Shown here: positions 47,096-59,020 of the stretch, one piece after another
How positions within the stretch are numbered: position 1 is the first letter of the stretch
Layout of the letters: every line of letters begins with the position of its first letter
Origin: Epiperipatus broadwayi
Taxonomy: Eukaryota > Onychophora > Udeonychophora > Euonychophora > Peripatidae
DNA length: 64,000 nucleotides
Reading direction: 5' to 3'
NCBI GenBank assembly: GCA_028023455.1
Contig: JAQFVV010006309.1
Span: 2,291,072 to 2,355,071, forward strand
Translations under genes and position numbers: made by a program
The notes under the pieces: generated by a model
Seen by the model: the letters and a program-made list of their open reading frames with translations, nothing else
Database searches by the model: none
What the model was told of the DNA's origin: nothing

Positions 47096-48242
47096 TTTAT
47101 TGACATTGAATATCCTATGAAATATAATGCAATGTTAGAAAAATTGACGCAGAAGCTGAAGTTCCCAGGATCGAAGCTTAATCCATTCCTTTACTTCCCC
47201 CAAGTATTACATCACCTTCCAAGAAAATAACCATTCCATTATTTTTATTGTATTATATACAAATATAGTCATGAAATTAAAAACATTATATACTGTAAGT
47301 ACATTTTTAATTATTTTCTGCTGAAGAAGAAGGTGCAATTAATTAAAAGATATTTGCATTGAATTTTTGTCAGTAATAACTGATTTTTAAATAATTTGTT
47401 AGAATTTTTTTCCCACATCAAGTAGGAAACTAGGAAAGTTTTCTATTTTTTTTTTTTTTTTTAACTTTCATTTTATTTAAAAACTATCTTAATGCATTTT
47501 AAGACCGAAAGCTGAGTGACACTTCCAGTATATTGGATCTTTTGAAAGAACTATTTGGATAGGTCTTCAGAATTCCGATTTTTTTTTTTAACTCAGATTT
47601 TTTTAAAACTTTCTCAATCAGCAATCTGTAAGTAGATATGTGTAGACTATTCAAAGAAGCATTTAAAATGAAATGGACCAGATCATATTAGAATCTTTCA
47701 ATGGGGAGATAATTTAAAAGTGAAAGATATCTCCAGAGGCTGAACTAAGAAAGCCTAGAGAAATTTAGTTGTTATTTATTGGTAAAAATTTAATTTCCTG
47801 TTTTGCATCAGTTATTACTCTAGCGAGTATGTTATTTGTCCAGCTCATCCCCCCCCCCCCTTATTATTTTTCATTTGTGTTTCTAATATTAAAGAACTTT
47901 TATAAAGAAATATATCTTTTGTCTGAGTACTAGCTTTATTTTTTTATATTTAAATTATATATATGGCCCTGATTAAAATGTAAAACTTGTTTATTATATA
48001 TAAAAAAGAAAGAAAGAAAGTTAAAATCTTAATAAATCGTGTAGTTAATCTTTTTTTTTAAAGTGTGGTGTTTTAATTTAAAAAAGAAACAAAAACAATG
48101 TGCATAAATGTTATCTGAAACAAAGTAGGATGAATGATTTTACTGCTGCGCATTGTCTAGGTTTATTAAAAAAATTTTTTTTACTATTGTATTTTTCAGT
48201 GATTATATTATTGTTCTAACTGAATATTTTCCATTTTTACAG
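47096..48242 (+). other. Intron sequence upstream of the Ig exon
   Basis: No repeat recognised except a run of 12 C (47849-47860) and poly(T) tracts. The last 70 bases form a good 3' splice region: a branch-like 'ttctaac' at 48214-48220, pyrimidine-rich sequence, and 'ttttacag' ending at 48242. Confidence 0.55.
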
Positions 48243-48343
48243 GTGCTTTAGAATTACATGGATCACAGCAAGGTTATGTTAATTCAAGTGTGGGCGCAGA
48301 AGCCATTTTGCAATGTAGAGTTACCAAGTTAGAAGATAAAATG
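48243..48343 (+). CDS. Internal exon of an immunoglobulin-superfamily protein (partial gene)
   Basis: A 101-base exon bounded by 'ttttacag' and 'gtaatt'. The open frame is two bases completing a split codon, then 33 whole codons, so it enters in phase 1 and leaves in phase 0. The peptide includes 'GYVNSSVGAEAILQCRV' followed by 'TKLEDKM': strand A/B of an Ig V- or I-set domain with its first conserved cysteine (ILQC). The next exon would be expected to supply the conserved Trp (V-S-W). The pattern is closest, from memory, to Dpr/DIP, zig-8 or lachesin-type neuronal adhesion proteins, which bind partner Ig proteins at the cell surface; that is inference. NSS is a possible N-glycosylation site. 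Codon use and composition differ from the flanks. No sibling exon was found in the window, so both introns are long. Confidence 0.72.
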
Positions 48344-48589
48344 GTAATTAACTTTAATTAATAATTAATATGAATAAATAGTATTTTAAAATATATCTAA
48401 TCATTAGTATTACTACTGTTATATCTTCATTAGTGTTGTTTTTTATTTTATTCAGTTGCAATATTTGTACATAAATACCTTATATTTAAGAAGTTTAATA
48501 TTTATATGTATTATTTGTTTCTTTTTAAACTTATTGCTTAGATATAGCATTTAATAAAAATACCGTGAAACAAAAGTCTTATATAAACA

Positions 48590-48680
48590 TAATGGTGTAG
48601 TGGTATAGTAGTAATGCATTCATCTAAGATGTCTTCAATCTGAACTTGAATCTGTACTTGTAAAACTTGAAAAGATTTTA
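48590..48680 (+). repeat. Diverged tRNA-derived SINE
   Basis: 'tggtgtagtggtatagtag' resembles a tRNA D-arm/A box, and 'tgaacttgaatctg' a B box at tRNA spacing. The stems do not pair well enough for a functional tRNA. It lies in the intron 250 bp after the Ig exon. Confidence 0.5.
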
Positions 48681-48947
48681 TGATTAGCAAACTTTTCTAT
48701 CCATCCAGGTAATATATTGTTGGTCATGTGATCTATTATTTATTTTAAAATACCAATTGCACAGGATATTTTTCCAAGTAGCTAGTTCATATTCAACTCA
48801 ATCAACCATTCAGTATTAGTTTGTAAGTGTTTGTAAGCTATCTTAGCTAGAATAAAGCGAAGCTATGCCCCCCTCTTTTCTTTTGGTAATTGACAAGTCT
48901 TATGAATGACAGCCTATTTTTCACAGTTCTTTATAATTATAAATTTA

Positions 48948-49080
48948 TTTAAACACACATTGATTACATAAGTAATATTTATTAAGGCTGTAAACCTCAA
49001 GAATATGCACATGAAAATGCGAAGGTAGGGACCTCTACAGGTCTTAACCACAAGCTTACGTATAGTAATTTATTGAAGGG
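48948..49080 (+). repeat. Dispersed repeat shared with 8478-8545
   Basis: 'cacattgatta' then 'gtaagtaatattta' (here 'ataagtaatattta') and 'aggctgtaa', 'acctc', 'agaatat' occur in the same order at both sites. At 8480 they form the left edge of a nested inverted-repeat element; here the copy is single. It suggests a common element end. Confidence 0.55.
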
Positions 49081-50530
49081 AGTTATTTTTTTCTGGAGTG
49101 GAATATTTATGAACTGTTTTACATTTTTTACTTATATATATATGTTATAAAAGTGCGAGGAGGAGATTTGTTGTGTATATTAAGTGTGATCATTTATCCA
49201 GTTCCATAATTGGGAATAATTATAAAACAACATGAAGTATGTATATATAGATTCAAATTTTTTTAGATTGGTAATGGTTCATATTATTTTTAATTAGTCA
49301 TTAGTCTTGATTTTAATTTACCAATTGATCACACTGATATATCATTCTCAACTGTCTCTCAACAGAATCAGATTTTATTTTAAAATTTTATAATCATTAT
49401 TCCTTGAGAGTGCTTCAATATAATATGAGAATAGTTGATTCCACAGTAATGTAGATCCTCTTTTTATAGAAAATTAGGATGCTAATGATCACACAGACAT
49501 AAATAATGTAATTCAGTAACAAAGAATGCTTCAATGTCATACTCATAAATAGATGTATAAAATTAAATAACATAATATGGTTATAAATATTGATGAATGA
49601 ACACAAATTGATATATGAATATATGCAGTTAATTCTGTCTACATTTTCAGATATTTTCCTTTACTCCTAACTTGATTTAATACTAACTACTTATTTAAAT
49701 TCTAACTACTAAAAGGAGCTACTTAAATCAATATGCAAGTGCAGTCTTGTACACACAGTGTGCATTAATAACTATTTATATTAATGAGTTATTCTCAATT
49801 CATTATACATGATGCATACTCTATAGATGTATTTTACTCTTTTAAGCAAGAATATGTTTAAATAGGATTATTTTAACAAAGTCCAGCTAGTTCTCCTTCC
49901 TTATTAGTCACAGTAGATAGAGTGAATTTTTTTCAATACACTTACTTTTAATGTCAATTCTAGATTATAGTTTTACTGGCCTTCTGAATTGGTTTCATTC
50001 TTTTCACAGACAGTTCACCTTAGACCTAACTTAGACATAGGTTTGGGATATAGTTTCACATTGTCATTGGTTATAATAATCTAAGAAACCATCAACTCTA
50101 AAGAGTTTTTTTTTTTACCATCACTAATAGCTATAATAAAGACTAACATCCCTATGTGAAAAGAATAACTATATTTATGACCTTCTTTAATAGGTATTCA
50201 CTTTCTAATTTTTGATAATTATATGTCAATATTTGCTTTTTCATGCTCAGTACTTAGAACTCTGAAATCCTTTCAACATTTTTATTATTGGTTTAACTCT
50301 GTCTTTTTAAGTTTATCCAGGAGTTAAATGATGATTGAAGGAATTCAGATGAAATCAATAACTGAACTAAAAAAATGAATAAGAATCGAAACTAGCAATA
50401 TTCAGGTATTTCCCTAAGCCTAGACTTATATAAAACTATCTTGTCTATGATGTCATCATATCTTTTTTAAAAACAATTTTTGAATAATGTTTTGTTTTAT
50501 TGATATCAACTTAATCCTTTTTTGTCTTGT
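49081..50530. other. Unassigned A+T-rich intron sequence
   Basis: Nothing recognised. The minus frame at 49415-49606 is A+T-rich with no family resemblance. Confidence 0.5.
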
Positions 50531-50634
50531 GTTGTTAGCCGAGAGGTATCGCAGCCGCCATGCAAGCAAGTAGTTGGTTGCAGACGGGTGTGGGTTTGTG
50601 TCCCGGCAGATGCTATGACATATGAAAAAAAAAA
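50531..50634 (+). repeat. tRNA-derived SINE, family B, copy 3
   Basis: 'gttagccgagaggtatcgca' (A box region), 'ggtgtgggtttgtgtcccgg' (B box region, with some C-to-T decay) and 'gatgctatgacatatg' before a run of A. Same family and length as 37822-37922. Confidence 0.75.
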
Positions 50635-50647
50635 CTTAATCTTTTTA

Positions 50648-50998
50648 TTTGTATTTTTATATTGTACTATTTCCATCATCTAATATGAGTATTGAAGTCT
50701 TTAGAAAAATTTAACATTATTTAAATATTCCAAATACATCAACTGTTAGTAATAGCACATCAAACAGGTTAGTATATGCATAATGTTTCTAGAGGTATTA
50801 TTCTCCTTTCTTCTTCACATGTAGCGACAGTCCTACCATGGGATTTGAAGCTGGACCCTTAGATTCTTGAGTATTGAATTTTAAGGTAATGCTCTAACCA
50901 AATGAGCCATCCTAACAAAGGCAACATCAGTTAAATTTTTCTAAGGACATTCAATACTCATATTAGATGATGGAAATAGTCCACTATAAAAATACAAC
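50648..50998 (-). repeat. Inverted-repeat element enclosing a tRNA-like head
   Basis: The ends pair ('gtatttttatattgtacta' and 'tccactataaaaatac', with 'atcatctaatatgagtattg' against 'caatactcatattagatgat'). Between them, on minus, 50832-50912 is clearly tRNA-like: 'ggctcatttggttagagca' (A box), a long variable part, then 'gcttcaaatccca' (B box) close to the end. 'ctcaagaatctaagggtcc' lies between them. The element at 12631-13177 is a relative. It combines the terminal inverted repeats of a DNA-transposon-like unit with a polymerase III-type head. Confidence 0.65.
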
Positions 50999-51621
50999 AA
51001 AAACATTATCATCACAAACCTTCAGGAAAATATTAATCCTTTTATATATATATTTAATAAGCAAGGGTATTTTTTTCTACCCTTCTATAAACTTATTTAT
51101 ATTAACTTAATTAAGCATTAAGTATTTAATTAGTTTTACTTTGTTTCTATTTTCAAAAATATGCAGATTATTTGTCTCAAATATTTTTTATTTTTAGAAC
51201 TATTTAATCTATAACATTCCATTACAAAATTTACTACTGATTTTTTTTTAAATTTGTTCAAATTTCCAACACCGCATCATTTCTCTTTTCAAAGAAAATT
51301 TATTTTATTCCAGTTTTATTTATTCGTAGAAGTGGGTAAAAAATGTATCCCCTTTTTTGTTCATAACTATTTATTTTAGCAATGAAAGTACATAAAATCA
51401 ATATTCCACCTAAAAAACTAATAATATATGATGATTTTTAATAATTTATCTGCAACAGCATTATAAAATCAATATTTTTATGCTTAATGCATAACTACAG
51501 TAATATCAATAACTGTTTTATACCTAATATATATATTTGCAAAGAAATCAATCCATACATCACATGACCTAATTTAAAAAACTTGTATTACAATTGTTAT
51601 CTAATGATCTTGCCAATAGCT
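50999..51621. other. Unassigned A+T-rich intron sequence
   Basis: Nothing recognised. Confidence 0.5.
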
Positions 51622-51739
51622 CTAAATAAGCTTTTCAGAACATCCCTAACCCCAGACTGGTTTCTGTGTCTGGCACTTCACTGAAGCCAGAAGCAGAAAA
51701 TGGTCTGGGGTTAGGGATGTTCTGAAAAGCTTGTTTAGA
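51622..51739. repeat. Compact hairpin with perfect long arms
   Basis: 'aagcttttcagaacatccct' followed by 'aaccccagac' pairs exactly with 'gtctggggtt' followed by 'agggatgttctgaaaagctt'. The inner part also partly pairs around 'ggcacttcactgaagcc'. The core 'ccccagactggtttctg' resembles the centre of the foldback at 43031-43357, so it is probably a small member of that family. Confidence 0.75.
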
Positions 51740-52399
51740 GAAGGCAAACACATTAGATAATATATACATATGTTGGCCATTACATAGACTTTCCAAATAC
51801 TAAAATCATATCCACATGCAATAACCATGACCAAAGAGTATTTGGAGAAGCTATAGAAATTTTTAAAAACATTAATTTCATTGGTAAGCATGATTAAACA
51901 ATAAAATTATCAACAATTTGAAAGAATTTTTTTAACACAAATGAATATAATAAGTACTGCTAAATATAAGTCAAACTATTTAACAACTATGTAAAACAAC
52001 AACCATGTGAAACAATTCTATCCACTATAACCGTATGATTATTACTATATATTTTTCAACCAGTTGAGAATAAGTGTTATCTTATTGAAACATGGGTAGA
52101 TTTTAGATTTATTTTATTCTAATAAACACAGTTATTCTTGAAAACATGTTTCATAATATATATATATGTTGAATGTAAAGATTAATATTATTATAACAGT
52201 GGTATTATTCAATTGATGTTCTGATTCCAAAAATTAAGTCGTTTGAAGAACATTTTAATAATTTTATGAGTTACAAACATGTGTAAATTTTGCTGTTATG
52301 CTTTTTAAAAATAGTTATATATGTAGCAAATCTATTTTTCTACCTCAATTCTGATATCTTGTATAATACTGAATAATCAATAAATACTATATGATAGTG
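51740..52399. other. Unassigned A+T-rich intron sequence
   Basis: Nothing recognised. The minus frame at 51646-51891 reads through the hairpin and is not annotated. Confidence 0.5.
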
Positions 52400-52490
52400 T
52401 TTAGTGAATACCTAATCAGTCCTATCCTATTCATATCTATAGATTAGTTTCTAGCTTGTTGTGGGCAAGAGTGTAGGCAAAGGTTATGTG
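52400..52490 (+). repeat. Deleted copy of the 43-kb foldback family
   Basis: 'agattagtttctagcttgtt' and, 30 bases later, 'ggttatgtgatgttt' parallel the centre and right flank of the family at 43031-43405. No arms remain. Confidence 0.45.
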
Positions 52491-55400
52491 ATGTTTTGCT
52501 TTTTCATATTGTGGTTAAGTCATAATGAGTTTAATTAGCTTTCCTCTACAATACTTTATAAAATATTTTGAATCTGTATGCAATATAGTAGAAACTTTCA
52601 AAAAACAATATCTTAAAGAATTAAATTATGTTTTTTTTTTTAAGCTATATCTTATTTTAAGTATATATATATCACTTTAGTATTGAAAATTATTCTAAAT
52701 TTTATGATTTTTTTTCACAATATAATAATTTTATTTTGTTGATATCTTATATATTATTAGAACTGGACAATTTATATAGTAAAAAAGACAAAATAATTAT
52801 TGATATATCTTGGGCAAATTCATTAATGAAACTATCCAAATATCTGGAACTAATCATTTTATCCTCTTTTTATTTTTTTTCTTTCTGTTTCTTTTTAGCA
52901 AAAATGATCTTTTTTATGAAATCATCTTAACATGCATTAATTTTAACTTTTATTACTGATATAAATTATTGAGAAATTAATTTTCATTTTTTTATATAAT
53001 ACAATTAAAATAGTCAAATTAACTTATCAAGGTTGAACTTCAAACTTGCAACTAATCTAAAGTTTTTTTGGTCTATCTAATCTTTTGAGTATTTTTTTAT
53101 GCTGATTATATAATGCTAAGTTAGACAAAACAGTGTTTCACCATTGTCCTTATCATAAAAATATTTTTTTATTTTTTAAAAATATATTATTAATATCATT
53201 AAATAAAATGTAATTGAATACTTGTTTATTATATATATATTTCAATGTAATAAATAATGATGATAGTTAAAAAAAAAAAGTTACACATAACCTTTCATGT
53301 AAGTGATTTATTTGTTTAAATAGTATTGGAATGTTAAACTGAAGAGCTAAAGGTTCTTGTTTAAACATTAACATTACTTTTGATGATCTCTAAAGCAATA
53401 AACCATTCAACATTTAATAGATAAACTACACATTATAAACTATAGTAAGGCATACAGCAGCAAACATTTCACGATCAGCTGCCATTATACAATAGCTGGA
53501 AAGACCAATATATACAATTTAATGTTTTTTTTATATACTTTTACATTAATTAGTGAGATTTTTTTAAAATAAAAATGTCACAATATGTGTGCTTATTTGT
53601 TGACAATTGCAAATATTAATGCATTGTTATAATTATATTTTTACAGTAGCAGAAGTTGATACTCATTTTTATCTTTTTATATCACTTTGATTAGTAATGC
53701 AATCAAAGTGTTTACACACCTATACATGTATAATGCCTCTCTTAATCAGGGATAAAAGTTCATTGTTTTTCAATTCTGTTTTATCAATAATACAGTAACC
53801 CTTCTTTACCAATTTATTTATAGTATTACTTATTATTTAGCTAAAATTCCTACCAAAATATTAAGCTTATATGGAACTTTTTCAAATAGAACAAAATACA
53901 ATAAGCTTCATTTGACTTGAAACATGCTACTAAATTTACAAGTTCATTATTTCTCTGTAATTTTTATGTAGTTGTGTTTCAAGGTAAAACAATAAAAAAA
54001 ACAATGTTGTAATGTAATATAATATTTGGAAGAGGTTTATATATAATTACAATATGCATGATTTATTTTTATATTGGGATGCATACATCTTGGAAAATTT
54101 TTCATCACATAAAGGCTTATTATTATTTTGTTGGTAAACACTTCATATCTATCACAGCTTTCCATTTAAAATTAGCTGTAAATGAGTAATTAGCTATGAG
54201 TAGATAGAATATACAAATCTTAAAATAATCTCTATTGATCTGATGAATGTGATATGTTAACAATAGAAACAAAAATGATTATAATGTGATATGACCTTCT
54301 TCACTTATGAGGCAGGTTTTATACTTCTACATTCACTTAATCCATGGTTTTTATTTTTTTTCCCATTCTGTCTTTGGTTGTAACTAGTTATATATCCTAA
54401 GCATGAAATTTTTATGTGAGAAATTTTCTTCTCATCAATATTATAATTTAATACTAAATGTGATTGTGTGAAGTATAAGTTGAATCAGTTCATAAGAGAA
54501 GTGAGATTTGAATGAGACTAAAATGTTTGCAAAGCTGCATAATAAATTTTTAAAAATTTCTGAATATATTTTTAAAAAAAATCATGAAGCTAAAAACTAT
54601 TCTGAATTAATGTGTAATCTGACAATGGATGAAATATTTTTAATTAAAGCTTAATTTTGAGGAGGAGGCTCACTTGAACATTTTTCAAAAAAACTTGCAT
54701 TGAGTAATTTTGTTAGGATATTATAGTATGTAATCACTATTCAGACCAGTAAAATCATTGTATTTACTGACTACTTTTGGACTCTAAAGAAAGATGTTCC
54801 TAAAAAGTACAGCAACAGCAATGATTTTTTTTCTTTAATCTTTTAAATGACATATTTTTTTATTCACCAGGTTGAGTAAAAATTACAGTAATTTTATTCA
54901 GCAATTATGGTTCCAGTATGATTCTATTCATAAAAACATTATTGTTCAATAATCAGAAATGTTTTAATTTAGCTTCTAAATATTGAATTATTTTACATTC
55001 AAATTGTTTAAATGTAATGAAAAATTTAACATAAAATTAATAATTAAAGAAAAATATAAGGAAAATAGTCTGCAGTAAAACAAAAGAATTATATTTTAAG
55101 ATATTATAATGTGCAATTGCCTTTGATTTCTCATGTCTTAGAAATTACATATGCTGATTATTCACTTCTGTTGTCTTTTCTTTATCTAAAATTAAATATT
55201 TTAAATAAAAATCTAAATCAAGCCACATTATTAGTCAATATAGTGTAAAAAATATTTGTAAATACATAAATATTTATGGAAATAGTTGTGTTTTGCTAGT
55301 TGTCACCGAACATCATTGATATACAAGTAGTGGCCGAGCGTGATTCACTTGCCTTGATTATTTTTCTTCTAAAATTTAAAAATTTTCAAATCAAAGTTTA

Positions 55401-57644
55401 TATTTAGATACAGTACTGTAAAAAATTATGCAAAATATTTTTATTTATATTCAAAATTTATTATGAAAGCATAAAATATTTTGAGTGTGATTTTTGACTT
55501 TGATAGTTAGAAACTTCTGGTCAACAATGGCCAAAATTGACAGTTGATGGACACTCAACTCTTTATACCACCATATATTGCAAGAAAAATTTGATGTGTT
55601 TACAGAAACACTGCAAATGTGGATTTTTTTTTTTGGAATTAAAATTTTAAATATAGATTATATTTACTATAAAATGAGCTTAAAATGAAGAAAATGGGAT
55701 CAAAAATGGACAAGAAAGGACACAAACTGTAAAAGTAATGTTTCTTGTTTGTAATAATAAAGCAATTGATTTTAAAATATTTTTTTTCATATTTAAATAA
55801 GTCAATATATGGATTTAAAAAAATTACATTGTTCTCTTTTCAATCACATTATCTGGAGAACACAGTTGAATTTTGCATATATTATCATAATTGGGTAATT
55901 AAAAAAAATAATTTATTGCTACTGTAATTATTATAATTATGAAACTCATTTTTTTTATAATTTTGAAATCTGTTTCCATCATTTACAATTTATTTAAAAA
56001 TCTTAGACTAGTAATAAGTGGATTCATTTGCTGTCTAATTGTAGTGTGACTTTGTAACTAATTACTAATATTTTATTAATTTGTGCACTGTGATGTAATT
56101 TACATATAACAACAAGTTAACTGTTGACACTTATGGCTTATTATATGTGCATAAAATAAACCACAAATGCTAATTTCAGATTACTTTTTATGGATTGTTT
56201 ACAATAAATCCTACATGTGTGCAGAAAGGAATTTGCCTCTTTGAAACCTTCAGAGAATTGAGCAAGGCAAATTCTTAATATCCACTTCATATATTATTGC
56301 CACTGATTAATATTATATAATTATTCATGTGATAAATGAACATGGATGAGCTGCTCATCAACATGCATTAGCCACCATGGTAAATTTATTGGCTTTTTAT
56401 CTTTGAATTTAAGACTAAGAAACACTATGATTATTTTTTTCAGTTGCCTGATATTTCTTAAGTAAAACATATAGTTTACTTGAATTGCAAGATGAATATA
56501 TGAAAATAAGCTGTTTTTAAAGATATTTTTTAAATTAATAGGACTCCTACTTCCAGGAGGCCTTAAAGTTGTAAGAGAAGACAGTAGTTGGTATCTCTAA
56601 GCAAAAGGTGGTAAGAATTCCCTGACTGTGGACTCAGGCTGTCATTCAATGATTATCTTTTTATTTAAATACCTACAACTGCAAATCAGTTTCAAGTCCA
56701 GAGTGATTGTATTGCTTAGAAGAATTGTCTAATATTAAATGAAAAATTGTTGGGCATTAATTTTAAAAAAAACTACTTGTACAGAGCTGAATTAAATTTA
56801 ATTTTCTCTTTAATTAAAAATAATAAGTGTTTTTTTTGTTTGAATAACTACAATGATATCAAACTTTTAACAATTAATATAAATTTTTGCTGGTTTTATA
56901 TCTCTTCAATAAAAACTTCTGCTAGTTCATACTGAAACAGCAGATGATTTATATTTTCCTATGTCCAAAATATCTGTTAAAGATAAATATTTATATCAAT
57001 AATATATAAATATATATTTCTTTCCCCTATGAAGGTAACTCTTAAAATGTGAAAGAAGAAAAATTGTTGTATACTATGGAGCTATTTTAACTCTTATCAG
57101 ATAAATAACCTTTAAAGAATATTTTGGCATTGCACTATATCAAAATTATATGTGTGTGCATGTGCATATATGTGTGTATTCTTGAAAGATAGTAATATAA
57201 GTGTATAAAGATATATATAAATAAAAGAAAAATAATAAATTTGTGAGCATTTATTATTTTAAAAAAAACTTTGAAGATATTATAAAGAATAAAGTTAAAA
57301 CAACCCCAGCAAAAGAATAATATCAAAGTCTGAGCATATCAAACCCCATGTACTCACAAGACTGTTAAAGTGAAGAAATATTTAACTTACTAAAAAAAAA
57401 AAAAAATGTTTTAACTGAAATTTCATATATCATTTTTTCTATATAAACTGGAAGAAATGTTTCAATTAGTAATAATAATACATAGCTTTTTGTGTGCGTT
57501 TCTATAATTGTTTTAACTATTTCATCAAGAAGAAATCTGTTTTCCAAGTGTATGCAATTATTTTCATATGCTAATTATGCTGTATACAAGTTGAACCATG
57601 AAGAGCTTTTCTTTATCTAAGCCAAAATAATCAAATGGTTCTAT
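52491..57644. other. Unassigned A+T-rich intron sequence
   Basis: I searched for the partner Ig exon (an acceptor followed by V-S-W) and for transposon motifs and found none I trust. 55500-55640 is mildly protein-like on + ('YCKKNLMCLQKHCKCG') but no family was recognised and it has no clear splice sites. Frames at 52736, 55745, 56747, 57135 and 57365 are A+T-rich noise. Confidence 0.45.
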
Positions 57645-57750
57645 TACATGGAAGTTTGCAAGAAATTTACATAGAAGTGGCACATGATTTATGAACTTGA
57701 GTTCCAGAATCCATCATTCTATCATTGCACTACGTCACACAACATTACTT
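57645..57750 (-). repeat. Diverged tRNA-derived SINE
   Basis: On minus, 'gtgtgacgtagtgcaatga' (A-box-like), 'gattctggaactcaagttc' and 'gtgccacttct' follow the order of tRNA-derived SINE heads. The B box ('aagttcataaatc') has decayed. Low confidence. Confidence 0.35.
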
Positions 57751-58819
57751 TTTACAAAGTGGTTTTTTCACCCATGAAACAATATTATTCAGTATTCGAT
57801 AGGATTTTGGGTCTATGTTATGGTGTTCCAAAGTTTTTACAAGTATGAACTATGCTTATTGGTTCATTCTAAAAAAAATTTCATTGTGCTGTGCTATAAT
57901 CACTTTTTAAATCAAGTTTGCTCTTGATTAACTTAAATTGTCAATGATTTATAATAATCTTAGTAACAAAATAAAAGATTGATTTGTGGGACTGATAGAT
58001 CTGTAATTTTTAATATCTTCTTATCAACCTTTTTACATATTATTATCATTATTTTTTTTATCAAATTATTTCTCAAATCCTTACTATTTAGATATTTGTT
58101 ATTCATCGAGCTAACAATTTATTTCTGTCACTTATATTTTTTTAAAAATATCTATAATTGTCATATCACATCTTCATTCTTTATAGAAATAATTGTATAA
58201 TTCACCTCTTCATTTAAAATACATAGAATGGCAGGAAATGGTATTATAATTATAAAAGTTACTTTGTTCTCTTGTTCATTATTATTCTTTTCCTATTAAG
58301 GTATTTTACACCTTAAGAGTTTGTTTACATTTATAATTTTTCTGCTGCTTCATAACTATATATTTCATTTTGTCATTATTAGCAATTTTGACACTTGTTT
58401 ACAGATATTCAGTTCTTTTAAATAAGTAATTTTAAATAGTTTTATATTTCTTATTATTTACATACATTACTTTGCATCCACTAGAAATTACTGCTGTCTA
58501 TAGAGTATTTAGTTATATTTTTACTGATACCATGTAAGCCTGATTTATCTGCAAAGATTTTCAAAATTTTAATTTAAATTGTTTGGAAGTTTAAGATCTC
58601 AGCTATTTATTGTTTTTAGTAATTTTTATTCTCTACAGCTTTAGATTAATATATATTTTAATCTCTCTAAGTGATTATCTTTCCTTGCATTGAATATCAT
58701 TACTGAAAAATACAATCCAATTTAGCTGTGATTTGTTGAGTGTTTGTATATGGATGATTTTCAAAACAAGTTTATTTAATGTTTCTAAAAATTTCATGAA
58801 GTCTATATTCTTTCTTATT
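57751..58819. other. Unassigned A+T-rich sequence
   Basis: Nothing recognised with confidence; it may include the 3' continuation of the weak minus-strand LINE signal that follows. Confidence 0.4.
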
Positions 58820-59020
58820 CTTTGCTCTTCTATCTTTTATTGTTTTTTTTTTTAAATTATATCTTTTAAAAAAAGTGTTGTTTGACCTGGTTAAAAGTAT
58901 TTGCTATATCTACACAAAACTCTTCTAATTCTATATCAGAATGAAATATTTTTGAGACTCCTTAAATTATTATATGATATGTCTTCTGTTAAGATGAATG
59001 ACTAATGTTGATTTATTCAT
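58820..59020 (-). pseudogene. Possible LINE reverse transcriptase remnant (Jockey-like)
   Basis: On minus one frame reads 'LEEFCVDIANTFNQVKQH', comparable in position and spacing to the RT block LE.....FLD...AFD.VWH of Jockey-type LINEs, including an Asp in the first catalytic position. Flanking blocks are too decayed to confirm. It could be chance. Confidence 0.3.

Noticed and set aside
55500-55640. Cys-rich peptide (YCKKNLMCLQKHCKCG) suggesting a zinc finger
   Set aside because: Spacing fits no zinc-finger family I know and the frame is short; probably chance.
56540-56580. Exon-like block after 'ttaatag'
   Set aside because: The open reading is only a few codons and no GT donor follows at a sensible position.
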